From positions 8,054,256 through 8,118,255 of the forward strand of contig NZ_CP071793.1 in the NCBI RefSeq assembly GCF_017498545.1: a stretch of 64,000 nucleotides of DNA, written 5' to 3'. Below are positions 1-23,900 of this stretch, in pieces; the first letter of the stretch is position 1; each line of letters starts with the position of its first letter. The position numbers were made by a program, and so were the translations under genes. Under the pieces are notes generated by a model. That model did not search any database. It was not told where the DNA came from and was given only the letters and a program-made list of their open reading frames with translations. Origin of the DNA: Sulfidibacter corallicola (GTDB lineage: Bacteria; Acidobacteriota; Holophagae; Acanthopleuribacterales; Acanthopleuribacteraceae).

Positions 1-11929
<11,929 letters not shown>

Positions 11930-11933
11930 GGCA

Positions 11934-14900
11934 TCAACCTAAGATCGTGAGGAGTTGGTCCAGATCGTCCTGGCCGATGTCGGCGTTGGGGAAGTCACTG
12001 GGAGTGAATGCGGGTCCGTCGGCATGGCTGCCGTGGTCGATCAGGCGGGTCAGGCAATCGCGGTACAGGTCGGCGAGATCGCGCATCGGTTGACCGCGGT
12101 GACGCAGGTGGCTGTAGCTGATGGCGATCTCGAGGCGGTGGTTGACGACCTCGGCCGAGACGTCCAAATCGCGGGTGCGCCGCGTTTCGGGATGGCGGTC
12201 GCCGCCGGGCGATTCGGGCGCGGGCGCCAGCAGGGCGCCTTCGTCGAGCACCTGATCGAGCTGACCCAGGTAGTTGAAGCTCACCTGGGGCTCGGGCAGG
12301 GCCGCCATGCGCCGGCGTACCGCGCCGCTGGGGTGGCGGTAACGCAGCAGGCCGAATCCGATGCCGCCGCGAGGCACCGAGCGCAGCGACTCCTTGACGG
12401 ATTTGAGGCAGCGGTCGTGGTCGGCACTGCCGCACAGCGCGAGCGGGTACTCGACCGTGAACCAGCCCAGCGTGCGGCTGAGGTCCAGGTCGTCGAAGAG
12501 GTCCTCGCGGCCGTGGCCTTCGACCTCGATCAGGACGGTCTCTTGCCCGCACCAGGCGGAAAGGGCCTGGGCCAGTCCCGCCAACAACACCTCGTGAATG
12601 CGCAGGCCGAGCGCCTGCGGCAACTCCGTCAGCAGTGCCGCCGATCGCGTTTCGTCCAAAGTGACCGTGACACGCGCCATGTCGCCCACGCGGTTGGGTG
12701 CCGTGGGATCGTCGATCGGGAGGCGCGCGTCGCACTTGGCCAGGCCTTGCCAATAGGCCATTTCCGAGGCCAGCGCGTCGGAGGCCGCATACGATTGGAG
12801 CCGGTCGGCCCATCGCTTCAGTGAGGTGGTTTTCGGCGGCAGCGTTGGTGCGCGTTTCTCCAGCAGTTGGTCGTAGCACTGCAGAAGATCTTCCAGCAGG
12901 ACCCGCCAGGACATGCCGTCGATGACGAGGTGGTGGCATACCAGCAACAATCGGGAATCCTGGTCGGGACCCAGGTCCAGATGAGCCAGCTTCCAAATGG
13001 GTCCCCGTTCCAGGTCCAAGCTACCCTGGAGCGCGCCACAGGTCCGCTCGATCTCGGCGGCGAGATCATCCGTCGCGGCACGGCCTTGCGGGCGGAGGTC
13101 CACGACCTCGAAATGTGCTTCGTGGTCCTGTTCGGGCAGCCATTGGTGGATGGCGCCGGTTTCGTCGCGATCGCAGCGCAGGCGCAGCGCGTCGTGGTGT
13201 TCGGCCAGGACTGACACCGTGGTGCGCAACGTCTCCAGGCACAGCGGTTGGGTAACCCGGAACAACAAGGCTTGGTTGAAGTGATGCGGATGGGGTTGTT
13301 CGGTCTGGTAGAACCAGGTCTGAATCGGCGTGGGCCAAACGGGTCCGGTCACCGTACCCTGCTCGGCCACGGCCGTTGCGTCCGTTCCGTCGGTTTGGGT
13401 GATCGGTGTATCGCGGCGGGCCACCTGGGCCAGTTCGGCGATCGTCTGGTGTTCGAAGATGTCTCGCGCCGTGAGAAGCACGCCCTTGCGGCGCGCGGCG
13501 GCGATGATTTGGAGGCTGAGGATCGAGTCGCCGCCCAGCTCGAAGAAATTGTCGTGAATGCCGAAATCGCTGCTGGGCAAAAGGCCGGCCCAAACCTGCA
13601 AGAGTTCCGTTTCCAGGTCGTTGCGCGGAACTGTCGAATTCGATACGCCGGCGCCTGTGCTTTCAGGACCCTGATGGGCGGGTGTCGTTTCTGGAAGAGG
13701 CAGCGCGCGCCGGTCCACTTTGCCGTTGTGGGTCAGCGGCAGGTGATCCAGGAACACGAACACCGAGGGCACCATGTAATCCGGCTGGGTGAGGGCCAGC
13801 CAGTCGCGCAGCGTGTTCTGGTCAGCCTCGCCCACGACGTAGGCCACCAGGAACTTGTGGCCGTCCTGGCCATCGCGGGCGACGACGGCCGCCTCGCTCA
13901 CGGCTGCGTGGGCCAGCAACCGCGCTTCGATTTCGGCGGTCTCGATGCGGAACCCGCGAATCTTGACCTGGTGATCATCGCGCCCGAGCAAGTCCAGGGC
14001 GCCGTCGTGGCGCAGGCGGGCGCGATCGCCGCTGCGATACAGGCGCGCACCGGGTTCTTCGCTGAAGGGATGCGGCACGAACCGCTCGGCGGTCTTGCGG
14101 GGGTCGCCGCCGTAGCCGCGGGCCAGGCCCGGTCCGCCGATAAACAGTTCACCCAGGATCCCGACCGGAACCGGGTTCAGATGGGCGTCGAGCACCAGGG
14201 CTTCGCTCGCCGGGAAAGGTTTGCCGATGGGCAGGGCCCCGCTGGCCGTGAATGCCGAGTCGGCGTCGGCCTCGTCGGGACGGCTCTCGAACCAGGTGCT
14301 GTCGATACTGGCTTCGGTGAGGCCGTAGCTGTTGACCAGCCGGACATGGGCACCGCTGACGCGGGCCAGGGCCTGGTGATCGCGGCCATACCAGAGGTCC
14401 GAACCCGTGATCACCATTTCCATGAAGTCCAGGCGTTCGCCGTGGTCCGCGAGCCACTGGACCAGTTGGCGCAGGACTGCGGGCACGAATTCGGCGTGGC
14501 TGATCGATTCGCGGTGCATCAATGCGTGCAGGGCGGCCGGGTCCAGCAGGTGGTCGGCGGGGCAAAGCACCAGCCAGGCGCCGGTGCAGAGCGCGCGGAT
14601 CAGGTCACCGACGAAGACGTCGAACGAGAAGGCGGCCATCTGGAGATGGCGGTGTTTGGATTCCAGCCCGTATTCGCGAACCCAAGCGGCGCAAGTGGCC
14701 GCCAGGGCACCGTGGCTCACCACCACGCTTTTGGGCGTGCCGGTGGAACCGGAGGTGTAGATGGCGTAGGCCGCGTGGTCGGGATCCAACGGGATCTCCG
14801 GATCGTGGACGGGCGAGACGGCCAGGTCCGCCTGGACCCGGTCCAGGTTCAGGCCGTGAAGGCTGCCGCCGATCTCTTCGAGCTCGGCCAGTGTCTCGGC

Positions 14901-17900
14901 GGTGCGGTCGTCGACGATCACCCAGCAAATGCGGCTGTCGGACAGCATGTGGGCCAGCCGCCGGGTCGGGAGTTTGGGGTCCAACGGGACATAGGCGGCA
15001 CCGGCCTTGAGCGCGGCCAAGATCGCCACGATGGTGGTCGCCGAGCGATTCAGGCAGATGCCGAGTCGCTGCTCGGGGCCGAGACCGCGATCGATCAGGA
15101 GGTGCGCCAGGCGGTTGGCGGCCACGTTCAGCTTGCCGTAGGTCGTCGCGTGGTCGCCGTCACGAATCGCGATGGCATCCGGTCGCAGCCGGGCCTGGGC
15201 TTCGAAGCGCTGGTGAATCAGGTAGGCTCGTTCGCCGCAGTCCACCGGCGAACCGAGCCCATGTGCCAAGATGGTCTGCGCTCGATCCGGGGCGAGCAGC
15301 GCGAGGTCTTGGATCGGACGCTCCGGGGCGGCCGCGATCTGCGCCAACAGTACCTGGTAGGCCTCCAGGAATTGACGGGCGAAGGCCGCGGTGAAGATGT
15401 CGGTGTTGTACTCCAGGTCGCCGACCAGGCCTTCTTCCGTCTCACGCAGCGAGAGGGTGAGATCGAATTCGGATCGGGCGGTGCGCTGGTCCAGCGCCGT
15501 CGCCTCCAGGCCGGGCAGGTGCAGGTCGTCGAGCGGTGCGTTGTTGAGGATGAACATGACCTGAAACAGCGGCGCGTGGCTGAGGTCGCGACGCGGTTGG
15601 ATCAGGTCGACCAGGCGTTCGAAGGGCATGTCGCCGTGATCGAATGCCGCCAGGGTCCGCTGCACGACCCGGTCCAGCAGGTCGTGGAACGAGCGGGCTC
15701 CGTCCAAACGGGTACGCAGGACCAGGGTGTTCACGAAGAAGCCGATCAGGCTTTCCAACTCGCTGTGGTCGCGGTTGGCGATCGGCGTGCCCACGGCGAT
15801 GTCGGACTGGCCGGAATAGCGGGCCAGCAGGAGTTTGAACGCCGCGATCAGGGTCATGAACGAGGTGGCGCCACGGGCGCGACCCAAGTTCGCGAGCCGC
15901 GTGGCGAGGTCGGCCGGGACCCGGAAGGGTTCCACCGCGCCGCGATAGCTCTGTGCCGGCGGGCGGGGGTGATCGGTCGGCAGTTCCAGCAGATCGGGCA
16001 AGTCGGCCAGGTAGTCTCGCCAGAACCGGCTTTGTTCGACGAGCCGTCCCTCGTCCAGCCAGCGGTGCTGCCACACCGCGAAATCCGCGTACTGGACCGG
16101 CAGGGGCGCCAGTTGGGGTTCGACGCCCTGGCTCAGGGCCGTGTAGGCCGTGGTGAATTCGCGCAGCAGCACGCCCATCGACCAGCCGTCGGAGACGATG
16201 TGGTGCATCGTCAGCAGCAGGACGTGGTCGCGTTCGTCGAGCACGACCAGTCCGGCGCGAATCAGCGGACCCTCGGTCAGGTGGAAGGGCGTGTCGATTT
16301 CGCGGCGCAACACGCGCGTCAACGCTCCTTCGCGGGTCGGTTCGGGCAGGTGGCTCAAGTCGATGGTGAACGGGGCCAGATCGAGGTCGGCCTCGATCCG
16401 TTGTACGGCCGAGCCGTTCTCGTCGCCCACCCGGCTGCGCAACACGTCGTGGCGCGCCACGATGCGGTTCAGCGCTTGGGCCAACGCGGCCTGATCCAAG
16501 TCACCCTGGAGGCGCAGCGCCAGCGGCATGTTGTGGGTCGCGCTGGGGCCGTCGAACTGGTCCAGGAACCAGAGCCGTTGCTGGGCCGCGGAAAGCGGAG
16601 GCGGCGCCTCGTGGGTCAAAGGTTCGAGCGGCAGGGAACGCACCTTGTCGGTGCGGTCCAGATGCCTGGCCAGATCACCGAGAACCGGGTGTCGGAACAG
16701 CAGGGCCAGCGGCAGATCCCGGTCGAATCGCTCGCGGAATCGGGTGCGAACCCGGTTGGCCAGCAGCGAATGGCCACCCAATTCGAAGAAGTGATCCTCG
16801 GCGCCGATCTCGTCGAGGCCCAGTACCTCGGACCAGATCTCGGCGAGCTGACGCTCGCGCGGCGTACGCGGTGGTACGGTTTCCGCGCGTGGCATGCCCT
16901 GCTCCGGGCGCGGCAAGGCCTTGCGGTCCAGCTTGCCGTTGGCGGTCAAGGGCAGCGCATCCAGAATGGTAAAGGCTGTCGGGATCATGTGCTCGGGGAG
17001 CCGATCGCCCAAGTCGCGCCGCAGGTTCTCGGCACTCGGGCCCGGCGAGGCATCGCATACCAAATAGGCCGCCAGCATGGCCGGTCCTTGGCCATCGTCG
17101 TGCAGCACGACCGCCGCCCGCGCGACGGCCGGGTTGCGGCACAGGGCCGCTTCGATCTCGCCCGGTTCGATTCGGAACCCGCGCCATTTGAGTTGGCGGT
17201 CGAGGCGTCCACCGAACTCCAGTCGACCGTCGGCCAGAAACCGGACGCGATCGCCGGTGCGGTAGAGCCGGGCGCCGGGCTGGTCGCCGAAGGGGTGGGG
17301 GACGAAACGCTCGGCGGTCAGTCCGGGGTGGCCGCCGTAGCCGCGCGCCAGGCCCGGACCGGCCAGGTACAGTTCGCCGAACATGCCGGGCGGCAGCGGT
17401 TGCCCGGAAGGGTCCAGCACGTAGGCGTTCATGCGATCGATGGGGCGACCGAGGGTCAGCGGTTGGCCGGCGATGTGGGCGCAGGAGCTGGCGGTCACGG
17501 CGGTTTCGGTGGGGCCGTAGGCGTTGAAGAAGAGGCGCAAGGGCGCCCAGCGGGCCACGGTTTCCTCCGGGCAGCGTTCGCCGCCGGTGACCAGGACCTG
17601 GAGATCGGGCAGTTCGGCGGGCGGCCACTGGGCCAGCACCGCGGCGGGAACCTGGAGGTGGGTGACGGCGTGCCGCTTCATCAGCGAGATCGCGCGATCG
17701 GGGTCGCGCAGGGCCTCGCGCGGCGACAGCACCAGACAGGCGCCGCTGGCGAGCGTGACGGCGATGTCGGCCACGGCGACATCGAAATGGAAGGCCACCA
17801 GGTGCAGCAGCCGCGCCTTTGGTTCCAGCCGGTAGCGCTTCATCAAGTCGTGGGTGGTGTTGGCCAGGGCGCGGTGGGTCAGGCAGACCGGTTTCGGCTG

Positions 17901-20900
17901 GCCCGTGCTCCCCGACGTGTGGATCACATAGGCCAGTTGATCCGAGCACTCGACCTGGCCTGCCGCGGTTCCACCGAAACCGGGCGCGGCCGAGTCGCTG
18001 GACGCGGTGCCGTCGCCTTCGCGAATCCAGGTGAAGTCCGCAAGCTCGGTCGCGGCTTCCGTTCCCGCTTGTCCGACGATGTATCGAACGCCGAGCTGGG
18101 TCAGCATGGCGCGCGTGCGGGCGGCGGGCTGGTCGATATCGAGCGGGACGAAGGCGCCGCCCGCTTTGAGCACCGCCAACAAGCCCGTGATGCGTTCGGG
18201 GCCGGGCGCGCAGTGGATGGCGACGCGTTCCTCGGTTCCGACGCCCTGGGCTCGGAGTGAGCGGGCCAGAGATTCGGCGCGGTGGTTCAAGGTGTCGTAA
18301 CTGATGGTTCGACTATCGAAAAGTAGCGCGTCGGCTTCGGGGCACCGAACGACCTGACGCTCGAACAGGGTCAGGAATCCTTCCGGCTCGGGCAGGCCTG
18401 TTTGGCTGGGATTCCATTCCGCCAGGACTTGGCGCGATTCGGCGGGCGTGGCGAGGGGAATGCTCGTCAGGAGGCGGTCCGGTTCGGCCGTCACACATTC
18501 CAGCAGCCATTTGAAGCGCTGCAACAGGGCAGTGATGGTGGCGCCTTCGAACAGCGCCGTCTGGAAGTCGCATTCCAGAAGCAGCGTGCCGTCCACTTCG
18601 ACGGCGTTCAGAATCAGGGGAAAGGCGCTGAAGGCGACGGATCGCGGCAACGGCCGCACTTCCAGATCCTTCATGGCCAGGTCACCCTGGGCCCGATCCA
18701 AATTGAAGAGGGTCTCGATGCGGGTGTTGGCGTCCGGCCGCTCGCTGAGGATCTGGAGGGTGCGCGAGAACGGGAAGTCGGCGTTTTCGAAGGCGTCCAG
18801 CATGGTGGTGCGGGTACGGTGCATGCGGGCGCTGAAGTCCTCGTTCAAACCTCCGAGCGAGGGCATCGGCAGGAGGTGGGTGCAGTAACCGATCAGGCAA
18901 TGGCTCTTGGACCAGCCGCGCCCGGCGGTGGGGGTCGCCACCACCAGATCGTCCTGCCCGGTGACCCGGTGCAAAAGGTGGGTCCACGCCGCCAGCATGG
19001 TCATGAACAGACTGCACTTGTTTGTCGCGGAAAGGGTTTTGAGCGCTTGCAGGAGCGCCGGTTCGAGGCGAAGGCTCAGCCGGGCGCCGCGGGGATCGAC
19101 CACGCCGGTGGGTTGGCGATCGAAAGGCAGGTCCAGGCTCGGAAACCCCTTGGGGAATTGGGCGAGCCAGTGGTGTTCCTGACTCTTCCAGGTATCGTTC
19201 GCCAGTTGCTCGCGCTGCCAAGCCACGTAGTCCCGATAGGGCGTCGCCGGTTCCGGTTGGTAGGGCGATCCGCCGCGGGCGGCCGAATAGAAACCGGCCA
19301 ATTCATCCAGGCACAGCGCCATGGACCACCCGTCGAACAGGATGTGATGGGCGGCCAGGTAGAGGACGTGGTGCTCCGGGTCCAGCCTGAAAACCTTCAG
19401 GTAGAACAGGGGATCGCGAGCCATGTCGAAAGTCTTCCATTCCTCGGTGGACAGCCGCTCGGCAAGCGCTTGCTTGGGGCGCGCGTCCTGCGAAAGGTCG
19501 ACCAACTCGAGCGGCAGCGGCGCGTCCGTGGCGGGGAGTTGCCGCAGGTGTTCGGCGTCGATGCGCGTCGCGAGGGCGGGGTGGCGTTGGCGCAGGCGCT
19601 CCAGCGCGGTTTCCAGGGCGGTGATCTCGAAGGGGCCGCGCAGGTCCAGGCTGACGGAAAGGCGGTAGGCCAGGTCCTCGGACTGGGAGCGCGCGGCGGC
19701 CAAAAGGAGCTGCTCCTGGGCCGGGGCGAGGGGATGGGCGTCGTCGTCGAGGCGTGCCTGGTTCTGGGCGCGCGCGCCGCCGCCGCTGGGGTCGGGCAGG
19801 AATCCGCCTTCCCGCAAGGCCAGAACGCTGGCTTTGACGGCTTCGATGATGCGGGCGATGTCGGCGTCGTCGTGGGCGGTGGAGAGGAAGCAGTTGCGTC
19901 CCTCCCAGATGTAAATGCCTTGATCCAGGAGGTGATAGAAGAACAGGTCCAGGTTCTGGCGGAAGTCGAAGCGGAACAGCGAGCCGAAGTGGCGGATGCG
20001 CAACGGCACCTCCTGGCTTTCGAACCAGGCGTTCAGGGTGTCGGCCAAGTACTGGGTGCGCTCGTTCAAGCGGTTCTGGAGGGCCGGACCGGCTTGCTCC
20101 ATCTTGCGGAAGACCGCCAAGGAGGCGGCCATGGTGAGTGGGTGCTTGCAGAAGGTGCCGGCGAAGAAGGTGGTTTCCACGGCCGGGTAACTGGCGTCGC
20201 CGTACTGCCAGGCGCCGCCGTCCAGGCAGTCCATGTAGGCCGCGTCGCCCGCGATCAGGCCGATGGGCATGCCGCCGCCCGCGATCTTGCCGTAGGTGGC
20301 CAGGTCGGCGCGAACCTCGAACCAGGCTTGGGCACCGCCCGGGTGGATGCGGAAGCCGGTGATCATCTCGTCGAAGATCAGGGCGATGCCGTGGGACTGC
20401 GTAAGCGCCCGCAGTGCGTGGAGGAATTCGCGGGGTTGGTGTTCCGGGTGGCGGCTCTGCACCGGTTCCACCAAGACCGCGGCCAACTCGCCGGCGTGGT
20501 GTTCGATGGCCTGCAGGGCTTCGGTGTCGCCGTAATTCAGGACCAGGGTGTCGGCCACCGCGTGATCGCCCACGCCGGGCACCGCCGAAACCGTGGCCGG
20601 CCCCGAGTGCGGGTCGCCGGCGACGGCCAGGGTGCCGTCGGCGTGGCCGTGGTAGGAGCCCGCGAACATGGCGATTTTGGGGCGGCCCGTCTTGGCGCGG
20701 GCCAGACGACAGGCGGTCATGACCGCTTCGGTGCCCGAGTTCACGAAGGCCACGCGGTCGTGCCCGGTGAGGCGGCAGAAGCTGGCGGCGGTTTCGCCGG
20801 CGAGGTGAGATTGCGGGCCGATTTGCATGCCCTCGTGCAAGGTGCGTTGCATCGCCTCGATCACGAAATCCGGCTGGTGGCCGAACAGCGTGGAACCGAA

Positions 20901-23900
20901 GCCCATGCTGATATCCAGGAATTCGTTGCCGTCCAGGTCCCAGAAGCGAGCGCCCTTGGCCCGCACGCCGACGATGGGGTACAGCATTTCCTTGGTGGAA
21001 AAGCGGAAGCCGGCCGAGGCGCGGTTGTCGGTCAAGTGGGGCCGGTGCTCGTCGGTCCAGGCCTTGGAACCCGCGGTTCGGGCGGCGTAGCGCGCGATCA
21101 GGGCTTCGAGGTGTGCCTTCTGGCGGTCGGTCAGGCCGCGCGCCCTGATTTCCGCCACTTTCCAGGCCGGCAGCGATGACTGGGGTTGCCCGGTTTGCCG
21201 GGATGAGTTGCCGACCTGGGCTGGCGATGAGGTTGCGGCAGACGGGGTCGGCAGGGGAGTGGCGGGCGGTCGCTCGGTGACCGCTCTCGACGGTGCGGCG
21301 CCCGATCCCGCGCTGCTCTGTCCACTTTGCGTGCGCTGTTCCAGCCAGTCCATTTGACGGCGCATGATGTCCAGTTGCTGCTGGAACAGGGATTGGACTG
21401 CGTCTATCTGCGTGTTCCCCGAAATGGGAACTCCCGGTTGGGACGGTGGCAGGCTCGGGGCATGTTCGATCGCTTGGGCCGGTGCGGGTACCGGCGCGGG
21501 GGCGACCGCCGTGTGGATCGCGATGAATCCGGCCAGGTCGCGCAAGCTCTGCAATTCCTCGAAGAACTGGCGCATCTGGATGTCGACGCCGTACTTGCGC
21601 ACGATTTTCGTGGCCGCTTCGCCCAGCATGATCGAGTCCGCGCCCATCTCCAGAACCGAGGCGTCGGGATCGATGCGAGCGGGATCCTCGTGCATCAACG
21701 CACCCAGGATGCCCCGCAAATCCTCCAGCACCGCTTCCCCAAAATCTCCCTCAGCGTGCGTCGGCTGGGCGTGCCCGCCATGCGAGAGGGGCGTCGCGTG
21801 TGTAGGTGGAGCAGCCTGCTCCACCCCCGAAAGGCCCATAACCCCGCCAAAGGAAGACGGCTGGGCGTGCCCGCCATGCGAGAGAGGCGTCGCGTGTGTA
21901 GGTGGAGCAGCCTGCTCCACCCCCGAAAGGCCCATAACCCCGCCAAAGGAAGACGGCTGGGCGTGCCCGCCATGCGAGAGGGGCGTCGCGTGTGTAGGTG
22001 GAGCAGCCTGCTCCACCCCCGAAAGGCCCATAACCCCGCCAAAGGAAGAGGGTTGAGCGTGCCCGCCATGCGCGGGCGAGGGCGCGCCTGCCGCAGCAGC
22101 CTGCTCCACCCCCGAAAGCCCGAAAGTAGCATCGGAGTGTGGCTGTCGGCGTTGCAACGAATCGGACGCATCCTCACCGATCAACGGAAAGTCACTTCGC
22201 TGGAAGGGATAATTGGGTGCTGTCACTTTCTGCCGCCTGTAATCTTGGTCGAAACGGGCCCAGTCGATCCGGGCGCCGCGGGTGTAGAGTCGGCTCAACG
22301 CGTCGAGAATGTGGTTCCAATCGCCGTGGTCGATCGGGGCTGTGTTCGCCGGTGCGTCTTCCGGTGCCGCGCTGTCGCGCTTCGCGGTGCGTTTGTCGAG
22401 GCTCGCCAGCCAGAGCCGATCGCTTTCGGGACTGCAGGCCCGACCCATGGCCAAGAGCACCGGTTTTGGGCCGATTTCCAGGCAGACCGCGACGGCCCTG
22501 TGGTTCAGTTCCTCCATGGACTTCTGGAACTGGACTGGCTCGCGAAGGTGCCGCACCCAGTATTCGGGGGTGCAGATCTCGTCGCCGACCGGCTGACCGG
22601 TGCGATTGCCGATCAGCGTCACTTGCGGGACCTGGAAGCGAATCTCGGCCGCGATGTGGCCGAAGGGTTCGAGGATCGGATCCATGAGGCTCGAGTGGAA
22701 GGCATGGGAAACGTTGAGCCGCCGAGTGCGGATCTCCCCTGATTCCAATTGGTCGGCGATTTCGCCGAGCGCCGGGATCGAGCCGGAGAGCACCATCTGG
22801 CGGGGGCCGTTGATCGCGGCGATGGAGAGCCTGTCACCCCATGGTGCCAGCAACGGTGCAATGCGCGCGACGTCGGCCTGTACCGCGAGCATGCCGCCTG
22901 GCTCGACGAGCTCGTCCATCAACCGCGCGCGGGCGGCGATCAGGCGCAGCCCGTCCTCCAGGCTGAAGACACCGGCGACGCAGGCCGCCACGTATTCGCC
23001 CACGCTGTGGCCCAGCACGACTTCCGGTGCCACGCCCCAGTGGCGCCAAAGCTCGGCCAAGGCGTATTCCAGGACGAAAAGCGCCGGCTGGGTGTAGCGC
23101 GTGCGGTCGAGGCTGGCGCGTTCGCCGGACTCGGGAAACAGCAGTGCCGTCAACGGCTCGTCCAGTTCCGGTTCGAGGATTTCGGCGCACCGGTCGATGA
23201 CCCCTCGGAAAAAAGGTTGGGTGCGGTACAGTTGCGCGCCCATGTGGGCGTACTGGCTGCCCTGGCCGCTGAAGAGAAAAGCGATTTTGGGCGGGCGTCC
23301 GGAGGGTAGCTGACCTCGATGCCAGGCACCGGAACCCCGACGATTTGTGTTCGGGGCCGCATCCTTCGATTCGGCTGGAGGATCCATACTAATATGTATG
23401 AATCCCGCCAACGCGGTTTCCACATCGGCCGCGCTCTCGCCCAGGACGGCCAGGCGGTGGGCGTAGTGATCGCGGCCGGCGTTGGCGGTGTGACACAGAT
23501 CGGCGAGATCGGGGGCCCGATCGCTCGCCAGCAGGCTCTGGTAGCGCGTGGCCACGTCTCGCAGGGCCGCATCGTCCTTGGCGGATAGGGCCAGGATGTG
23601 GCGCGGCCGTGCCATGTCGGGTTTCTCGGGCCGATCGACGGCCGGTGCCTGCTCCAGAATGACGTGCGCGTTGGTGCCGCTGATGCCGAAGCTGCTGACC
23701 GCCGCGCGACGCGGCCGCTCACGGTCGGGCCAGGCGGCACAGGCTTCGTTGATCTCGACCGGAATGCGATCCCAAGCGATGTGCGGGTTGGGTCGGGTCA
23801 CATGCAGGTGGGGCGGCAACTCGCCGCGCTCCAGCGAAAGGACCAGCCGAATCAGGCCGGCGATACCGGCCGCGGCTTCCAGGTGACCGATCGAGGTCTT

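Noticed and set aside
21760..22125. CRISPR-like array
   Set aside because: The 96-bp units are near-identical along their whole length with no variable spacers, and they are part of an intact coding frame.
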